DNA of 64,000 nt from JBBAGC01 sp964491265 (GTDB lineage Bacteria; Spirochaetota; UBA4802; UBA5550), in the NCBI GenBank assembly GCA_964491265.1, contig CAZBFP010000008.1, positions 62,001-126,000 of the forward strand, written 5' to 3'. Below the pieces are notes generated by a model. It ran no database searches. It was not told the DNA's origin and was given only the letters and a program-made list of their open reading frames with translations. Shown one piece after another: positions 62,794 to 64,000 of the stretch. Each line of letters starts with the position of its first letter. Within the stretch, counting starts at the first letter, position 1. Position numbers and translations under genes: made by a program.

Positions 62794-63171
62794 ATGGTGT
62801 ATCGGTCAAAAGGTTTTGTTCTGATTGAAGTTCTCATAGCTGTCACAATTCTTGCTGTTGTACTTCTTAGTGTCTACTCAGGAATTTCTTCAGGAATTAA
62901 CGTTATCAATAACAGCAGAAATTATACAGAAGCGGTTGTAATTGCTAAATCCCTTATGAATGATTTCCGTCTTAATAAAATGAGAGGTCCTGACCTGCAA
63001 AATATTCCAGTTGAAGATAAACCCGGTTTTAAATATGACCGAATTACCGGGCGCTATGAGAATATTTTTTTAGGCCCTTTAATAGCACAGAAAACAGATA
63101 TAGTAGTAAAATGGGATTATAAGGGTGTGGAAAATACATTCCAGATTTCAATGGTTTACCAGCTAAAGTGA
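62794..63171 (+). CDS. gspI: Minor pseudopilin GspI
   Basis: A 125-residue minor pseudopilin: SKG|FVLIEVLIAVTIL (cleavage after residue 7, Glu at +5). EAVVIAKSLMNDFRLN after the helix is the GspI pattern of conserved Ala and Met. GGAGAAG precedes the ATG. It is expected in the tip complex with GspJ and GspK. Confidence 0.9.
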   Translation: MVYRSKGFVLIEVLIAVTILAVVLLSVYSGISSGINVINNSRNYTEAVVIAKSLMNDFRLNKMRGPDLQNIPVEDKPGFKYDRITGRYENIFLGPLIAQKTDIVVKWDYKGVENTFQISMVYQLK

Positions 63172-63176
63172 AAGTT

Positions 63177-63818
63177 ATGAGAAGTTTTAAACTTAACAAC
63201 AGCGGTTTTACTCTTATTGAAATGCTTGTTGCAGCTTCAGTATCTTCAGTTATTCTACTGATGATTTATACTGCCTACACTTCTATTTTGCGGACTGTAA
63301 ATTACGGAACAGTTGTTGCATCCTACTATGAAGAACTTAATTTTGCACTGAAAAAAATTGATAAAGATATTTCTAATCTTTACTGGAGATCTGATGGAAA
63401 GGCAGGACTTATCTGCAGCGTAAGGGACAATTCAAGCCTCATGAGTTTTGTTACATACGATTATAAAGATCACCGGATCATCAATAATCCATCTGAAGAG
63501 TTCCCTGTAATAGATGTTTACCGGGTTTCATATTTCCTGAAGCCTGATGATACGGGCAGATATTATGATCTTGTCAGAAGAAGTGAAAATGGATATAGTG
63601 ATCTCCCTGATGAAAGCGGCAGAGAAGAGACTTTGTTGAACAAGGTTATTGATTATAAAGTCTTTTTCACCTTAAGGGGTGACTGGACAGACCGATGGGA
63701 TACCAGGGAGAATAAGCGCCTACCCTCAGGTATCAAAACAGAACTTACTCTGGAAAATATTTCCGGACAGCAGGAAAAATATGAAATTCTTTCTATTCCG
63801 GATACATTGAATGAATAA
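63177..63818 (+). CDS. gspJ: Minor pseudopilin GspJ
   Basis: A 213-residue minor pseudopilin with NSG|FTLIEMLVAASVSSV (cleavage near residue 10). The C-terminal domain carries FALKKIDKDISNLYWR and later LLNKVIDYKVFF and NKRLPSGIKTELTLE, matching GspJ. I use the ATG at 63177; a GTG at 63168 overlapping the gspI stop is possible. It overlaps the next gene by eight bases. Confidence 0.92.
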   Translation: MRSFKLNNSGFTLIEMLVAASVSSVILLMIYTAYTSILRTVNYGTVVASYYEELNFALKKIDKDISNLYWRSDGKAGLICSVRDNSSLMSFVTYDYKDHRIINNPSEEFPVIDVYRVSYFLKPDDTGRYYDLVRRSENGYSDLPDESGREETLLNKVIDYKVFFTLRGDWTDRWDTRENKRLPSGIKTELTLENISGQQEKYEILSIPDTLNE

Positions 63819-64000
63819 TTTATTTTCCGCATTTATCAGGAATTATAAGGTGAGGAAAGAGGTCCTTGCTGTTAGAGGGATAAAGGGGCTAATCGATTTT
63901 AGCGGCGGGTATATACTTTTAATTGTTCTGGTCATGTCTGCTTTTCTTGTTTCAGTTACATCTGATTTCTTTTTGCGTTCCCACATTTATATCGGATATC
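63811..64000 (+). CDS. gspK: Minor pseudopilin GspK (partial, cut by window end)
   Basis: An open frame from the ATG at 63811 to the right edge (63 codons). After a basic stretch (residues 10-25) comes GGYILLIVLVMSAFLVSVTS, a prepilin-type hydrophobic helix without Glu at +5, which is the hallmark of GspK. Position after gspJ supports this. The following sequence is not in the window, so the large GspK globular part cannot be checked. Confidence 0.75.
   Translation, partial: MNNLFSAFIRNYKVRKEVLAVRGIKGLIDFSGGYILLIVLVMSAFLVSVTSDFFLRSHIYIGY

Noticed and set aside
1..64000. CRISPR arrays, prophage genes, insertion-sequence transposases, rRNA genes
   Set aside because: No regularly spaced repeats, phage structural genes, DDE transposases or rRNA signatures were seen; the only recombinase is the Xer-type housekeeping enzyme.

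Overview
The window looks like a chromosome segment from a low-GC (roughly 40 percent by eye), motile, two-membrane bacterium. FlgH and FlgI (L- and P-ring proteins), a TolC-type outer-membrane protein, TatC, an AsmA-like protein and a general (type II) secretion locus all imply an outer membrane. The gene complement (flagellar rod/ring operon, CHASE2-cyclase, MORN-type lipoprotein, TPR-rich envelope protein, SpoIID-like protein) suggests Spirochaetota, perhaps near the Leptospira side. This is an inference from gene content only; other deep-branching diderm phyla are not excluded. No transposase, phage gene, CRISPR array or rRNA is visible, and base composition and gene density look uniform, so this reads as core genome.

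Layout. 60-3139 (minus): lipoprotein, tatC, pgk, ending in two strong hairpins. 3351-6706 (plus): flgG-flgA-flgH-flgI-flgJ, a tight operon for the distal rod and L/P rings. 6882-8731 (plus): a cysteine-desulfurase-like enzyme, a MITE-like inverted-repeat element and a SnoaL/NTF2-fold protein. 8879-17793 (plus): aspS-phoH-7TM-HD phosphodiesterase-ybeY-tilS-ftsH, a translation, RNA-maturation and proteolysis operon with short or overlapping junctions. 17804-20940 (minus): a ThiF/MoeB-type enzyme, a small membrane-anchored protein and recG. 21267-22075: a NifX-like protein, an unlisted 34-residue lysine-rich peptide, and tRNA-Thr/tRNA-Tyr on the minus strand. 22374-25543 (plus): TolC, periplasmic adaptor and ABC ATPase, with no permease. 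25765-34101 (plus): xerD, spoIID-like, queA, nif3-like, a coiled-coil zinc-ribbon protein, an RNase-H-fold protein with broken active site, recJ, a STAS protein and ispF. 34123-36943 (minus): trkA-trkH potassium uptake. 37211-50245 (minus): a 13 kb co-directional run argS-cinA-TPR protein-FAD oxidoreductase-gcvT-gcvH-gcvPA-gcvPB-lipA-lipM/lplA. 50485-52644 (plus): CHASE2 adenylate/guanylate cyclase. 52713-54950 (minus): AsmA-like protein. 55096-56044 (plus): unknown protein and DedA. 56199-64000 (plus): gspC-D-E-F-G-H-I-J and the start of gspK, running off the right edge.

How the genes work together. The glycine-cleavage block is the clearest functional unit. It encodes P-protein as two subunits, H, T, the lipoyl synthase and a lipoate/octanoate transferase, so it can build and lipoylate its own carrier; in the place where an L-protein could sit there is a CoA-disulfide-reductase-like flavoenzyme with one active-site cysteine. 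The gsp block holds the secretin, the coupling protein, the ATPase, the platform protein and all pseudopilins visible so far. The trk pair forms a K+ channel and its gating ring.

I see no single large unknown system. The best leads are a catalytically degraded RNase H protein placed just before a RecJ with a large internal insertion, a lysine-rich extension on TatC with a competing internal start, a TolC/adaptor/ATPase set without a permease, an ArgRS whose HIGH signature is replaced, and two dispersed-repeat-like intergenic elements.
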